Notes: a model not told the origin generated them from the letters alone. DNA of 36,072 nucleotides from Actinoplanes sp. TFC3 (GCF_001553785.1 NZ_LOJP01000001.1:4357784-4393855), one strand, 5' to 3'; positions 1-8,445 are shown, counted from the first letter of the stretch. A program made the numbers and translations.

Positions 1-50
1 CCCCCCCGCCCGGCCCCCCCCCCCCGCCATGACCATCCGGGCTGACATCG

Positions 51-896
51 TCACTCACCGAAACAGTGTGGGGATCGGCGGGCCACCCCGGCGAGCAGAT
101 CGGCCACCTGCACCCGCGGGTCGTCGCGCGAGTCGGCCATCACCAGCCCGGCCAGCGGCGAACGGCCCGCCGGATCGGCCAGCGCCTGCTGCAGCCGGCT
201 CAACCGGTCGGCGGTCAGCGCGCTTTGTTCATCGTGGACCACCAGCACCTGGCGCCGGGTGTCGCCGCTCCACGAGCGCACGGTGGCGGCCAGCGCGGGA
301 AGCAGCGGTTCCAGCGGCGGGGGGATGGACCGGTCATCGTGGCCGAGCCGGGTGGCCAGGTCGCGGGCCCGCTCGGCGGTCAGCTCGCTCAGCACGGTGT
401 CGCCGAGCCCGTGCCGCAGCAGCGCGTCGCGGGCGCGCAGAAATGCGGCGACGACAACGTCGATGGGTGGGCGGCGCTTGGTCCGGACCAGGTCCATGAA
501 CGCTGCCAGGAAGGCCTCCCAGTCACCTCCGGCGGTTTCGCGCGCCCGGTAGAGGGTGGCAGCGGCGGTGTGGTCATCGTCGAGCAGGCGCGCGTAGGTG
601 AACTCGCCCACCGCCAGGTCGACAATCCGGTCGGCCAGGAACATCTGCTTGCCGACCCGGTGGACGAGGGCCCGGCCGGGCAGCGCGGCCAGCAGCTCCC
701 GCAGGGCCTCGGCGGCATCGGGGCGGCGCAGGAACGCGCCGGACTTGAGCTCGTGGGGCGAGAGGCGCAGCGCCGCGATCAGCGACTCGGCCTCGCTGAC
801 GCTCAGGTCGACGCTGGCGTGGGTGATGACGGGCAGGCCCGGGTCGAGCAGGTTGGTGCCCGAGAACCCCGACTCGTCGCAGGCGATCTCCACCAC
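51..896 (-). CDS. DUF3800 domain protein
   Basis: The protein opens with an acidic CDESGFSGTN segment and ends with a VQVADLLAGVARR segment. These are the two hallmark blocks of DUF3800 proteins, whose biochemical role is not established. The middle is helical and rich in Ala, Leu and Arg. I chose the tandem GTG at 896/893 because the open frame farther upstream (to 1082) runs into the preceding gene, which stops at 961, and because the family motif normally lies close to the N terminus. No strong Shine-Dalgarno is visible, so the start is uncertain by a few codons. The gene follows an unrecognised leftward gene by 64 bases and is probably cotranscribed with it. There is no signal peptide or membrane segment, so a cytoplasmic protein is expected. 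Confidence 0.7.
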   Translation of the reverse strand: MVEIACDESGFSGTNLLDPGLPVITHASVDLSVSEAESLIAALRLSPHELKSGAFLRRPDAAEALRELLAALPGRALVHRVGKQMFLADRIVDLAVGEFTYARLLDDDHTAAATLYRARETAGGDWEAFLAAFMDLVRTKRRPPIDVVVAAFLRARDALLRHGLGDTVLSELTAERARDLATRLGHDDRSIPPPLEPLLPALAATVRSWSGDTRRQVLVVHDEQSALTADRLSRLQQALADPAGRSPLAGLVMADSRDDPRVQVADLLAGVARRSPHCFGE

Positions 897-960
897 GGCA
901 CCGGCAAGCGCCGGCGGTGGCGGCAAACCACCCTGCAACGGTGTCCGCACACCGCAGACC

Positions 961-2289
961 CTACTGGGCCGCGGCGCGACTGAGGTCCTGCAGCGTTTGC
1001 GGGGACAGGGCTGCTCCGGCGTACGCGGAAGCGAAGTTGCCGATCTTACGGGTGTGCACGGGGATGGTCGTGGTGCTGGCACACTCGGCGACGATGGCGC
1101 TCAGGCTGGGGACCTGGATGGCAGCCAGCTCGGTGATCAGGTCGCGGCGGGCCGCGCGCAGGGTGTCGAGGCGGGCCATCGTGTCACGCAACTGGGCGGC
1201 CATCGTGGCGGCGGCACACCGCTGGCGGTCCTCGATGCCAGCCACCAGCGAGGCCAGCGGGGGCAGGGTGCCCAGGATCCGGTCGACGATCTCGGTGTTG
1301 CGGGCTTTGAGCTGCTCGATCAGCTCGTCGCAGTCGGTGGCGCCGGTGGCGTAGCGCTCCACCACCCGCTGGTAGGCGCTGCGCTGCGGCTCGGGCAGCG
1401 GCCACGGATAGTCGCGCAGGTAGTGGGCGAGCGTCCGCATGGTCCGGTCGGTGTGCAGCAGCTCGGGGCGCTGGTCGAAGGCCCGGCGCCCGGCCGCGCG
1501 CACCACATCCGACGGCAGCGCGTGGCGCAGGTTGGTGGTGAACTTGCGGGTCGCACCGGCGGCCAGGGCGGCTCGGGCGCGTTCGTAGGCCCGGCGCACC
1601 GGCTCGGCCATCAGCTCGGGCGCCGGCATGGTCTCCAGCCGGGCGGACAGCCGTTCGGCCAGCGCCTCATCGGCGTGGATGCGCTGCTCGATGGCGACCA
1701 GCCGCGCCGCGACCCGGCGGAACCCGGCCAGCCCGGGTGCGCGGGACAGCCGGGCCAGGGCGACGCCGGCCAGGCGGACGACACCGTCCAGGTCCACCCC
1801 GGTGAGCGGGATGATCTCCACCTGCTCCCCCGGCAGCGCGTCGATGACCAGCAGGCATGGCAGGTCGGCGGCCACCCCGAACGCGCGGGCCGTGGCGCCG
1901 GCGCCGTCGGTGCGCAGGGTGAGCTCGTCGCCGGCGGCCAGCGTGCCCAGCTTGCCCCGGGTGAGCAGGTGCCTGACGGTTCCGTGTTCCTGGACCTCGG
2001 GCAGCGGCAACTCGGGCCGTCCGGGGTGGGCGGCTGGGGAGCCGGGCACGCCGACCGCCACGCGAAACGTGCTGGTGAACACCGCGAAGGCCACATCGGA
2101 ACCGGTCATCGCGTCGAGCCGGACCGCGTTGTGGCGCAGCCAGTGCATGGCTGCGGCGTCGAACTCGGTGGCCATCAGCAGCAGGTAGCCGCCGTACGGA
2201 CGGTCGAAGACCTCCTCGGGCGAGCCGCGCAGGTGCCGGACCACGTCCATGGCCCGGTGATCGACATCGATCGGCAGACGAGCATTCAT
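961..2289 (-). CDS. Unrecognised 442-aa protein upstream of the DUF3800 gene
   Basis: I do not recognise this family. The N-terminal half looks alpha/beta; a hydrophobic strand-like segment (LPCLLVIDA) followed by a short turn recalls a thioredoxin-like core but has no CxxC. The C-terminal half is long, helical and charged, and probably forms a coiled coil or helical bundle. I placed the start at ATG 2289, which has GGAGGT at 2293-2298 just upstream. An in-frame ATG at 2340 would add 17 residues without a visible ribosome site. There is no signal peptide or membrane segment. It appears to be the first gene of a two-gene leftward unit with the DUF3800 protein, suggesting a joint function that the sequence alone does not reveal. 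Confidence 0.65.
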   Translation of the reverse strand: MNARLPIDVDHRAMDVVRHLRGSPEEVFDRPYGGYLLLMATEFDAAAMHWLRHNAVRLDAMTGSDVAFAVFTSTFRVAVGVPGSPAAHPGRPELPLPEVQEHGTVRHLLTRGKLGTLAAGDELTLRTDGAGATARAFGVAADLPCLLVIDALPGEQVEIIPLTGVDLDGVVRLAGVALARLSRAPGLAGFRRVAARLVAIEQRIHADEALAERLSARLETMPAPELMAEPVRRAYERARAALAAGATRKFTTNLRHALPSDVVRAAGRRAFDQRPELLHTDRTMRTLAHYLRDYPWPLPEPQRSAYQRVVERYATGATDCDELIEQLKARNTEIVDRILGTLPPLASLVAGIEDRQRCAAATMAAQLRDTMARLDTLRAARRDLITELAAIQVPSLSAIVAECASTTTIPVHTRKIGNFASAYAGAALSPQTLQDLSRAAAQ

Positions 2290-2404
2290 GCGACCTCCGG
2301 ACCCCGCGCGCCCCAAGATCACGCGGATGTCGGCGTCCATCGATGGTATGCACGCCTGCCGCCACCCCGCGGCCGGCTGACGGATAGGCGACAGTGGGCT
2401 GGTC

Positions 2405-4087
2405 TCAGAGCCCGGACCACTTCTGGTTCGAGCCGCCCGTGCACGTCCAGATCTGCAGCTTCGCGCCGTTGGCGGTGCCGCTCACGTCCAGGCACTTGCC
2501 GCTGGCGACATTCTTGAGATCACGACCCGAGGTGTACGTCCACTGCTGGTTCGCGCCGCCGAAACAGTCCCACATCTGCACCGGGGTGCCGTCGGCAGTG
2601 CCGTTGTCCTTGACGTCCAGGCACTTGCCACCCACACCGGTGATCTTCACCCCGGAACCAGCCGGGGGCGGAGTCGTCGCGCCACCGCCGGGCCAGGTGA
2701 AGGTGGCCATCGAGCCGGCCGGCAACTGGTAACCGAACTTCTGCCCGCCGAACGACACCTGGAAGTTCTGGGTGCCGCCGGTGTTGACCGCGACCAGGGC
2801 GATCGTGCCGTCCGGGTTGCGGAACGCCACGTTCTCGATGCCACCCTGGGCCACCGCTGTCGAGTCGATGCGGACCGCGCCGGGTTTGACGAACTTGCTG
2901 AGGTGCCCGAGCACGTAGTACTCCGCGTTGTACGTCACCGACCCCCCGTTCACCGTCACCACCCCGGTGCAGTTGGTGCAGCTGCCGATCACCGGGCCGT
3001 GCTGGGCGTTCAGAGCCAGGTTCCAGGTCGTCACCGTGCGGGCCCAGTTGCGGGTGGCCCCGACGGCGAGGTTGCGCCCCTGCCACCACAGGCTGTCGCC
3101 GAACGTCTTGGCGGTGTCGGGCGACTCGGTGCCGGAGCATTCGGTGAAGAACACGTCCTTGGCCGGCTGGGCGTTGTGCACGGTGCTCTGCGCACCGGGT
3201 TCACCGACATAGCAGTGCCAGGCCGAGCCGGCCACGTTGGCGAGTGCTGTGGCATTGACGGTCCGGGCGTAGGCGGTGTCGTCCCAGTTGTGGTCGTACC
3301 CCAAAATCCTGGTAGTGAGGTTTGCCGCCTTCAGTTTGGGCGCGAGGGTGTTGATGATGCTGGATTGCTGCGTGGCGGACATCAGCATGCCCGGATAACC
3401 CGGCGGGGAGAATTCCGGCTCGTTCTGCACGCTCAGATAGCTGATCGGTATGCCCGCCGCTTGGTACGCCTGCACGAAGGCGACCAGGTAATCGGTGTAC
3501 TCGCCGATGCTGGCGTCCTTGAGCGAGCCGCCGATCAGCGCCGCCGGGCTCTTCATCCGGGCCGGCGCACTCCACGGGGTGGCCATGAAAGTCACCTGCG
3601 GGTTCAGCGTTTTCGCCTGGCTCAGCAACGGCAGGATGTAGTCCTTGTCGTGCGCTATGGAGAAACCGTTGCCATCGTCATAGGTGTAGAAAGAACGTGA
3701 GTAATCGCTCGCCGCGATCGGTTGGCGGACAAAGCTGAGACCGATTCCCGAGGCCGGGTCGAACAGTTTGCTCATGACCGCGTTGCGCTGCGGGGAATTG
3801 AAGACGTTGTACGCGGCGGAATCGGTGAACGAGGCACCGAAGCCCACCATGGACTGATACGTCTTCGCGGCATCGACGGTAATGGTGGTGCCCGAGCCTG
3901 CGGTGCCGAACGCCACGCTCGCCTGCGGGGTCAGCAAATTGGCGCGGTCCGGCGTGGTGAGCCATACGTTGGCGCTGGTCGCGGCCGAGGACGGCAGCAC
4001 GGTAGCGGTGACGTAACCGGCGACGCCGGCGAGCAGAGCCGCTGCGACGCCCGCGGGGAAGAAGCGCCGTTTTCTGGTGGTGGACAA
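2405..4087 (-). CDS. Secreted GH30 glycoside hydrolase with C-terminal ricin-type lectin
   Basis: This is a predicted extracellular retaining beta-glycosidase of family GH30 (the glucosylceramidase / beta-1,6-glucanase family), 560 aa. A Lys/Arg-rich N terminus and hydrophobic stretch to about residue 36 form the signal peptide, ending near PSSAA. The barrel follows, with GFGASFTDSAA near 82-92, the acid/base Glu223 in SVQNEPEFSPPGYPG, and the nucleophile Glu316 in FFTECSGTES. A beta-sandwich comes next, then a Pro-rich hinge and a ricin B/CBM13 module (about 479-560) with QQW and QKW repeats. The lectin holds only about two of the usual three repeats. The start is TTG 4087, preceded by GGAAGGA at 4094-4100; it puts the basic signal-peptide residues at the N terminus. 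Substrate could be beta-1,6-glucan or another beta-glucan; subfamily is not resolved. Confidence 0.9.
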   Translation of the reverse strand: MSTTRKRRFFPAGVAAALLAGVAGYVTATVLPSSAATSANVWLTTPDRANLLTPQASVAFGTAGSGTTITVDAAKTYQSMVGFGASFTDSAAYNVFNSPQRNAVMSKLFDPASGIGLSFVRQPIAASDYSRSFYTYDDGNGFSIAHDKDYILPLLSQAKTLNPQVTFMATPWSAPARMKSPAALIGGSLKDASIGEYTDYLVAFVQAYQAAGIPISYLSVQNEPEFSPPGYPGMLMSATQQSSIINTLAPKLKAANLTTRILGYDHNWDDTAYARTVNATALANVAGSAWHCYVGEPGAQSTVHNAQPAKDVFFTECSGTESPDTAKTFGDSLWWQGRNLAVGATRNWARTVTTWNLALNAQHGPVIGSCTNCTGVVTVNGGSVTYNAEYYVLGHLSKFVKPGAVRIDSTAVAQGGIENVAFRNPDGTIALVAVNTGGTQNFQVSFGGQKFGYQLPAGSMATFTWPGGGATTPPPAGSGVKITGVGGKCLDVKDNGTADGTPVQMWDCFGGANQQWTYTSGRDLKNVASGKCLDVSGTANGAKLQIWTCTGGSNQKWSGL

Positions 4088-4141
4088 GGGGGGTCCTTCC
4101 GGTGGGGATACTTTCAGGACAATGGCACGAAGCGATAGGCA

Positions 4142-4153
4142 AATCCATGGATT
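4142..4153. promoter_or_regulatory. 12-bp perfect palindrome upstream of GH30 gene
   Basis: AATCCATGGATT is a perfect palindrome 55 bases upstream of the GH30 start and about 90 bases before the divergent membrane-protein gene. It could be an operator for either promoter. No regulator is recognised, and it does not match the CebR-type box found near 33 kb. Confidence 0.3.
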
Positions 4154-4244
4154 GCGGCGCATCGGCGAAGTTTCAACCGTTTCATTAAGCGAACCTTAGG
4201 GGCTGGTTACTGGCCGTGCCCGCGGCTGCACTACTCTGCCTCGC

Positions 4245-4691
4245 GTGTATCCACCGCAGCAGGACTATTCCGCCCAGCAGAGCGGCGGCGCGATTGCCGT
4301 CACGACCAAATACTTCTGGGCCGCGTTCCTTCTCGGGCTGTTCAAGCCGGAGATCAGCATCAACGGCCACGTGGCGGCCAAGGCCTGGGGCCGCTCGGTC
4401 ATCCCGGTGCCGGCCGGGCAGCATCACCTGCACGTGCACGTGCCCTACCTGCTGCCCTCGCGCATCGGCGTGGCCGACATCGGCATCACCGTGCAGCCCG
4501 GGCAGACCGTCGAGGTGGAGTACCGCGCTCCCACTATCGCGTTCCTGAACGGTGCCATCGGCGCGCCGCCGCAGAAATACCCCGGCATGGCCGTCACCTG
4601 GGTGCTGCTGGCGCTGTCGGCCTTCCTGCTGCTGTGCGTGTGCGGCGGGATCATCGTCTCGGCGCTGTCGAGCGGTTCCACCTCGCCGTAA
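4245..4691 (+). CDS. Small membrane-anchored protein of unknown function
   Basis: A 148-aa protein starting at GTG 4245. It has a short Gln/Pro-rich N terminus, a hydrophobic FWAAFLLGLF stretch near residues 25-35, and then a beta-rich region (about 36-95) with a HHLHVHVPYLL stretch. One clear transmembrane helix near 107-135 contains a Cys pair (LLLCVCGG), and the tail is short. The middle looks like a small beta-sandwich, similar in style to PEGA-like or carboxypeptidase-regulatory-like domains, but I cannot name the family. The gene stands alone: it diverges from the GH30 gene, and the next rightward gene starts about 50 bases after its stop and could be cotranscribed. Confidence 0.6.
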   Translation: MYPPQQDYSAQQSGGAIAVTTKYFWAAFLLGLFKPEISINGHVAAKAWGRSVIPVPAGQHHLHVHVPYLLPSRIGVADIGITVQPGQTVEVEYRAPTIAFLNGAIGAPPQKYPGMAVTWVLLALSAFLLLCVCGGIIVSALSSGSTSP

Positions 4692-4741
4692 ACGTTGGTA
4701 GCATCCCGCCGTTCCAAGGTCTTCTGCGGATGAAGGATCGT

Positions 4742-5554
4742 GTGAGAGCCATGTTCAACGGGACCTCCCCCGACAGCAAAACCTCGGAGCACGCGATGGT
4801 GCAGCCCCAGAACCTGCAGCAGGCCCAGCAGGCCCAGAACCTGCAGCAGGCCCAGAACCTGCAGCAGATGCAGGGCGCGCCGGGGGTGCCGCCCGCCCAG
4901 GCGCTGCAGGTGCTGACCATGGCCCAGCGCACGGCCGAGGACCACCTGGCCCGGGCCCAGCAGCAGGCCGACAAGATCCGCACCGACGCGCTGGCCGCGG
5001 CCGAGGAGATCGGCCGCGAGGCCCAGCAGCACGCGCATACCGTGCGCCGCGAGGCCGAACAGGTGCTGGCCGAGGCCCGCGCGCAGGCGGAGAAGATCGC
5101 CCGGGACGCCAAGCAACGCGCCGAGGAGTCCCAGCGCAGCGCGGCCAAGGTGGTGCTGGAGGCGCGCGGCGAGGCCGGACGGATCACCGCCGACGCGCAG
5201 GCCACCGCCGACCAGCTTCGCCTGGCCGCGCAGCAACGCCATGACGACATGGTGGGCAGCCTCGGCGCGCGCCGCGAGGCCCTGCAGCAGCAGATCGAAT
5301 CCCTCGAGGTCTTCGACCGGGAGTACCGCGGCCGGCTGACCTCGTTCATGCAGGGCCAGCTACGCGCCCTGTGGGTGGACCAGCCGCAGGTCACCGGCGA
5401 CCTCGAACCCGCCGAGGCGTCCTTCACCCCGGCGCTGCACCAGCCCACCGGCCAGCTCCCGCAGGTCATCCCGGCGCAGCGCGGCACCGAGCCGGTCGAG
5501 GAGCGCGCCGCCGAGGACGGCAAGGGTGGTGCTCACGCCGCCCGCGACGAATAG
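4742..5554 (+). CDS. Gln-rich coiled-coil protein, DivIVA-like
   Basis: A protein of about 270 aa. The N-terminal quarter is a Gln/Asn/Ala-rich repeat tract. From about residue 45 to 200 there is an uninterrupted heptad-like region rich in Ala, Glu, Arg and Gln, with phrases such as ADKIRTDALAAAEEIGREAQ, typical of the long coiled coils of actinobacterial DivIVA/Wag31-related and Scy-like polar scaffold proteins. The tail is Pro/Glu-rich. The canonical DivIVA N-terminal membrane-binding motif is not obvious. GTG 4742 lies 4 bases after AAGGA; ATG 4730 and ATG 4751 are alternatives. A role as a cytoskeletal or polar-growth scaffold is inferred from composition only. The 3' end overlaps the remains of a convergent amidohydrolase gene. 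Confidence 0.7.
   Translation: MRAMFNGTSPDSKTSEHAMVQPQNLQQAQQAQNLQQAQNLQQMQGAPGVPPAQALQVLTMAQRTAEDHLARAQQQADKIRTDALAAAEEIGREAQQHAHTVRREAEQVLAEARAQAEKIARDAKQRAEESQRSAAKVVLEARGEAGRITADAQATADQLRLAAQQRHDDMVGSLGARREALQQQIESLEVFDREYRGRLTSFMQGQLRALWVDQPQVTGDLEPAEASFTPALHQPTGQLPQVIPAQRGTEPVEERAAEDGKGGAHAARDE
4808..4873 (+). repeat. Tandem in-frame repeat encoding NLQQAQ units
   Basis: Three close copies of an 18-21 base unit around CAGAACCTGCAGCAGGCC encode NLQQAQ(QAQ), NLQQAQ and NLQQMQ in the N-terminal tract of the coiled-coil gene. The copies are almost identical at the DNA level, including codon choice, which points to recent slippage or duplication. Unit number may therefore vary between strains. 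Confidence 0.8.
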
Positions 5555-6400
5555 ACGAGCCACCGCCCACAAAGGTCAGCGCCACGCGCGTCTCGGCAAG
5601 GTCCTGCGGCGGCGCGTGGAACGGGTCCCGGTCGAGCACCACCAGATCGGTCACGTACCCGGCCCGCAAGGCGCCGCTGTCGTCGCGGTGATTCACCAGG
5701 GCCGAGCCCCGGGTGTACGCCCGGGGCGCCTCGGCCAGCCCCAGTCGCTGATCCGGCAGGAACGGCGGCGCCCCCGAGCCCGGCAGCCCCCGGTTGACCG
5801 CCACGTGCACGGCTCGCATCGGATTCGGCGTGCTCACCGGCCAGTCGCTGCCCGCCGCCAGCCGCGCCCCTGCCGATGCGCGAGATGCGGCCGGGTGTCG
5901 AGCGGCCCGTTCGCGGCCCGGGCGGCGGCCACGGCATTCAGCGCCTCGCGCACCTCCCGATCCCCCAAAGCATGAAAATGCGCCGGAAAGCCGAGCCCGT
6001 CCACCGCTGTCACATACCGGGCCAGCGCCGCGGGCCGATGAACGACAGCCCGCTGTTGCCGGTCGGATGCCCGCACGCATCCCGGTAGGAAGCGGTCATT
6101 GCCGCCGGGTAGTTCTCCGCCACCCCGTCCCAGCCGCCCGGCCGTGAACCGTTCCCGCTGCTCCACCAGCGCCAGGACCTGGCTGTCATCAAGTTACCGG
6201 TTCAGCACAGCGCCCCCGTCGATGCGCCCATCGGGCGGGTCCGGCGTGCGCGCGTCGATGCCCGCCAGGTCGAGCGCCCGCGAATTGACCCAGGCCGCAT
6301 GGTGGTCGCGGTTCATCAGAAACACCGGCCGGTCCGGGCACACCCGATCCAGCACCGCATCGGCCCCGAACATCGGCCCTCCGGTGAACAGAACGTCCAT
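5533..6400 (-). pseudogene. Decayed YtcJ-like amidohydrolase (family 3)
   Basis: Pieces of one amidohydrolase-3 (YtcJ-type) protein appear in order but in different frames on the minus strand. First comes the N-terminal MDVLFTGGPMFGAD strand, joined directly to DRPVFLMNRDHHAAWVNSRAL. A DGVAENYPAAMTASYRDACG segment follows, then GLGFPAHFHALGDREVREAL, then GSDWPVSTPNP and the C-terminal DLVVLDRDPF. The metal-binding HxH region that should lie between the first two pieces is gone, and about 60 residues are missing before GSDWPV. At least three frame changes separate the pieces. Intact family members are about 500-550 aa; this remnant spans under 870 bases. It is not functional as an amidohydrolase. 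Its 3' end overlaps the stop region of the convergent coiled-coil gene. Confidence 0.85.
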
Positions 6401-6421
6401 GCCGCCCGTCCTGCCCGGCTG

Positions 6422-7180
6422 TCATGGGCTTTTCGTTGCCCGCGCGGCCTTGCGTGCTGTGATCAGCCAGTATCGCGTGGGGCCGTCGCGGTGCCGGCCG
6501 AGGGTGGGCAGGGGGATCGTGCCCACGGTGAAGCCGGCCGCGGTCAGGTCGTCCCGGACGGCGCGGAAGGTCATGGTGCGGTAGTACATGACGAACGGCG
6601 GGCGCCACACGGCGTTGCGGACCCGCATGACGACGTCGAAGCCGAGCGCCGCCCAGTGCAGCGGCGAGGTGACCGGCGGCGGCGAGCCGAGCGGGAAGGC
6701 GAAGAGCCCGCCCGGCCGCAGCGCCCGGAGCACACCGTCGAACAGCGCCGGGCGTTCCGCCGGGAGAAAATGCCCGAGCGCCCCGAAGCTGACCGCGAGG
6801 TCAAACCCGTTGGCAAAAGGGAGGGTACGAACGTCGGCGCGCACCAACGTGGCGTCCGGATGGGCGCGGTGGGCCTGGCCGAGCATGCCCGTGCTGAAAT
6901 CGACACCGGTGACCGGGCCGCGCTCGGCTTCGCCTCCGGGCGGCTGGCGGCACAGGGACTCCAGCACCGCCAGGCCCGCGCCGGTGCCGCAGCACACGTC
7001 CAGCCCGGTGCCGAACGGGCCGAGCCGGGACAACGCCTCGGTTGTCGCGTCGAGGATGCTGTCCGGGGTGCGAAAAGGGGTGTAGTCGAACTTGGGGGCC
7101 AGCAGGTCGTACCCGTGCTCAACGGAGGACAACACCTGGATGCCCAGTTCGCGCAGAGTCGGGCCGGGTCGCGAGCTCAC
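6422..7180 (-). CDS. Class I SAM-dependent methyltransferase
   Basis: A 252-aa cytoplasmic methyltransferase. Motif I is LDVCCGTGAGLAVLE (about 60-74), followed by the acidic loop VTGVDFSTGML, the LVRADVRTLPFANGFDLAVS segment (motif II/III) and LRPGGLFAFPL (post-motif). It resembles the small-molecule Methyltransf_11/25 group; the substrate is unknown. It starts at GTG 7180 and shares 4 bases (GTGA) with the stop of the upstream DUF427 gene, so the two are translationally coupled. The C-terminal part (YYRTMTFRAVRDDL) is typical of this group's cap. There is no link to the biosynthetic cluster 7 kb away. Confidence 0.85.
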   Translation of the reverse strand: MSSRPGPTLRELGIQVLSSVEHGYDLLAPKFDYTPFRTPDSILDATTEALSRLGPFGTGLDVCCGTGAGLAVLESLCRQPPGGEAERGPVTGVDFSTGMLGQAHRAHPDATLVRADVRTLPFANGFDLAVSFGALGHFLPAERPALFDGVLRALRPGGLFAFPLGSPPPVTSPLHWAALGFDVVMRVRNAVWRPPFVMYYRTMTFRAVRDDLTAAGFTVGTIPLPTLGRHRDGPTRYWLITARKAARATKSP

Positions 7181-7638
7181 CAGCCGAGCGTACCGGGACC
7201 ACCCTTGAACGGCCCGGTGATGTCCGCCGTGATCCAGCCGCCGTAGAAATCGCCCTCCTGCGCCCGCACCAGCTCATCGCCGACCCGGCACGCGTCCACC
7301 CGGCTGGGATAAAAGGCAACAGCACCAACGATTTCCAGGTACGCCGGTACGGGATGCTCGTACGACCAGCCCGCCTGCGCCACCCGGGTGTCCCCCACCA
7401 CGACATCCCAGTAGCTGGCGGTGCCCTTGAACTCGCAGTACGAACTACCCGCCCCTGGTTGCAGTACGCCGTCGACAATGTCCGCGCGCGGCACGTAGTA
7501 GACCGGCGGATGCGAGGTCTCCAATACCCGCCAGCACCCGATGCTGTCGGCGATCACCATCCCCGAATGCTCCACCGTGACCCGGGCTTGCGACCGCTCC
7601 ACCCGAGGTGGCCGCGGGTAGTCCCACACCGATTCCAT
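7177..7638 (-). CDS. DUF427 domain protein
   Basis: A 153-aa protein matching DUF427 throughout. It has the N-terminal VWDYPRPPRVE, a central RVTVEHSGMVIADS strand pair, the YYVPRADI and GSSYCEFKGTASYWDV blocks, and the late YPSRVDACRVGDELV and GDFYGGWIT blocks. DUF427 proteins are small beta-rich proteins common in actinobacteria, without an assigned reaction. It starts at ATG 7638 and overlaps the following methyltransferase gene by 4 bases, so the pair is one operon. Confidence 0.88.
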   Translation of the reverse strand: MESVWDYPRPPRVERSQARVTVEHSGMVIADSIGCWRVLETSHPPVYYVPRADIVDGVLQPGAGSSYCEFKGTASYWDVVVGDTRVAQAGWSYEHPVPAYLEIVGAVAFYPSRVDACRVGDELVRAQEGDFYGGWITADITGPFKGGPGTLGW

Positions 7639-7743
7639 GCCCCCAGCCTGCCAGCAACTCCGCCGTCCGGCCGGTCAGCGGCGATGATCGGCTGTTGCCA
7701 TGTGCGCCGGGGCTCTGTGAAGGCGCGGGATTAAGGTTGGAGG

Positions 7744-8061
7744 GTGATCATCGAAGCGCAGTTGCGGGCCGAGTTGGGCGTGGAGCCGGCCAAGGCGACG
7801 CTGCTGCAGTTCTCGTCGGCGTTCTGTGCGCCCTGCCGGGCCATGCGGCGGGTGAGTGCCGAGGTCGCGGCGATGGTTCCGGGGGTACGCCACGTCGAGG
7901 TCGATGCGGAGAGCCACTTGACTGCCATGCGAGCCTTGGAGGTGGCCGGCACGCCTGCGCTGCTGCTCGTGAACCGCGACGGGGTGGTGGTTCGGCGGGC
8001 TGTGACCGTACCGTCGAAACCGCAGTTGATTGTGGCTCTGAGTGACCTCCTCACGGGGTGA
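7744..8061 (+). CDS. Thioredoxin-fold protein with CAPC motif
   Basis: A 105-aa thioredoxin-like protein starting at GTG 7744. The redox motif is CAPC (Cys28/Cys31) within FSSAFCAPCRAM, and the cis-proline loop is GTPALLL. Length and order of elements match a complete thioredoxin domain, with the active-site Trp of classical TrxA (WCGPC) replaced by Phe. It should act as a cytoplasmic disulfide reductase; its partner is unknown. A rightward gene follows after 33 bases and may be cotranscribed. Confidence 0.88.
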   Translation: MIIEAQLRAELGVEPAKATLLQFSSAFCAPCRAMRRVSAEVAAMVPGVRHVEVDAESHLTAMRALEVAGTPALLLVNRDGVVVRRAVTVPSKPQLIVALSDLLTG

Positions 8062-8094
8062 CGCCTCATTGACAGGGTTGGTTGGATAAGCACT

Positions 8095-8445
8095 GTGGAC
8101 TTTCCGGTGGAGGCGCTGGGGGCGGCGGTGGCGGCGCGGGCTGAGGTCTGGGATTCGCTGGGGCTGGATTGGCAGGTACGTCCGGTGGCGGCGAATTACG
8201 GCAAGGCGATTGTCGTCAGTGAGTTCGAGTCGGCGACCTGGGTGGGTGATCTGATGATCTGGGTCAGCGGCGAGGCCGAGCTGGACACCATCCGCGTCGC
8301 TGACGATCACATGGTCAACAAGCACTATGACCTGGCCGGCTTGGCCGACCTCGACGCGTTGCTCGACGAACTGCACGCCCTGGTGGCCGACGGCCGGATC
8401 CCGCACGCGGCCGTGTCATCCCCGCCGTCCGGGCGCCCGCTTTAG
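8095..8445 (+). CDS. Small acidic protein, possible TriTu-like immunity protein
   Basis: A 116-aa acidic soluble protein from GTG 8095. It has a central strand-rich part (KAIVVSEFESATWVGDLMIW) and a C-terminal helix (LADLDALLDELHALV). The pattern of a strand pair, then HYDLAGLADLDALL, loosely resembles the immunity proteins annotated TriTu, but I cannot confirm this, and no toxin gene lies next to it. The start is 33 bases after the thioredoxin stop. Its stop codon interlocks with the stop of the convergent gene at 8442, leaving no room for a separate terminator. Confidence 0.6.
   Translation: MDFPVEALGAAVAARAEVWDSLGLDWQVRPVAANYGKAIVVSEFESATWVGDLMIWVSGEAELDTIRVADDHMVNKHYDLAGLADLDALLDELHALVADGRIPHAAVSSPPSGRPL

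Noticed and set aside
1..28. Poly-C tract at the window start
   Set aside because: It could be a real homopolymer-rich intergenic stretch or an assembly artefact at a contig end; nothing functional can be supported.
598..2517. 639-aa rightward open frame opposite the first two leftward genes
   Set aside because: It is a Gly/Gln/Arg-rich antisense frame; the leftward frames have normal composition and a DUF3800 domain.
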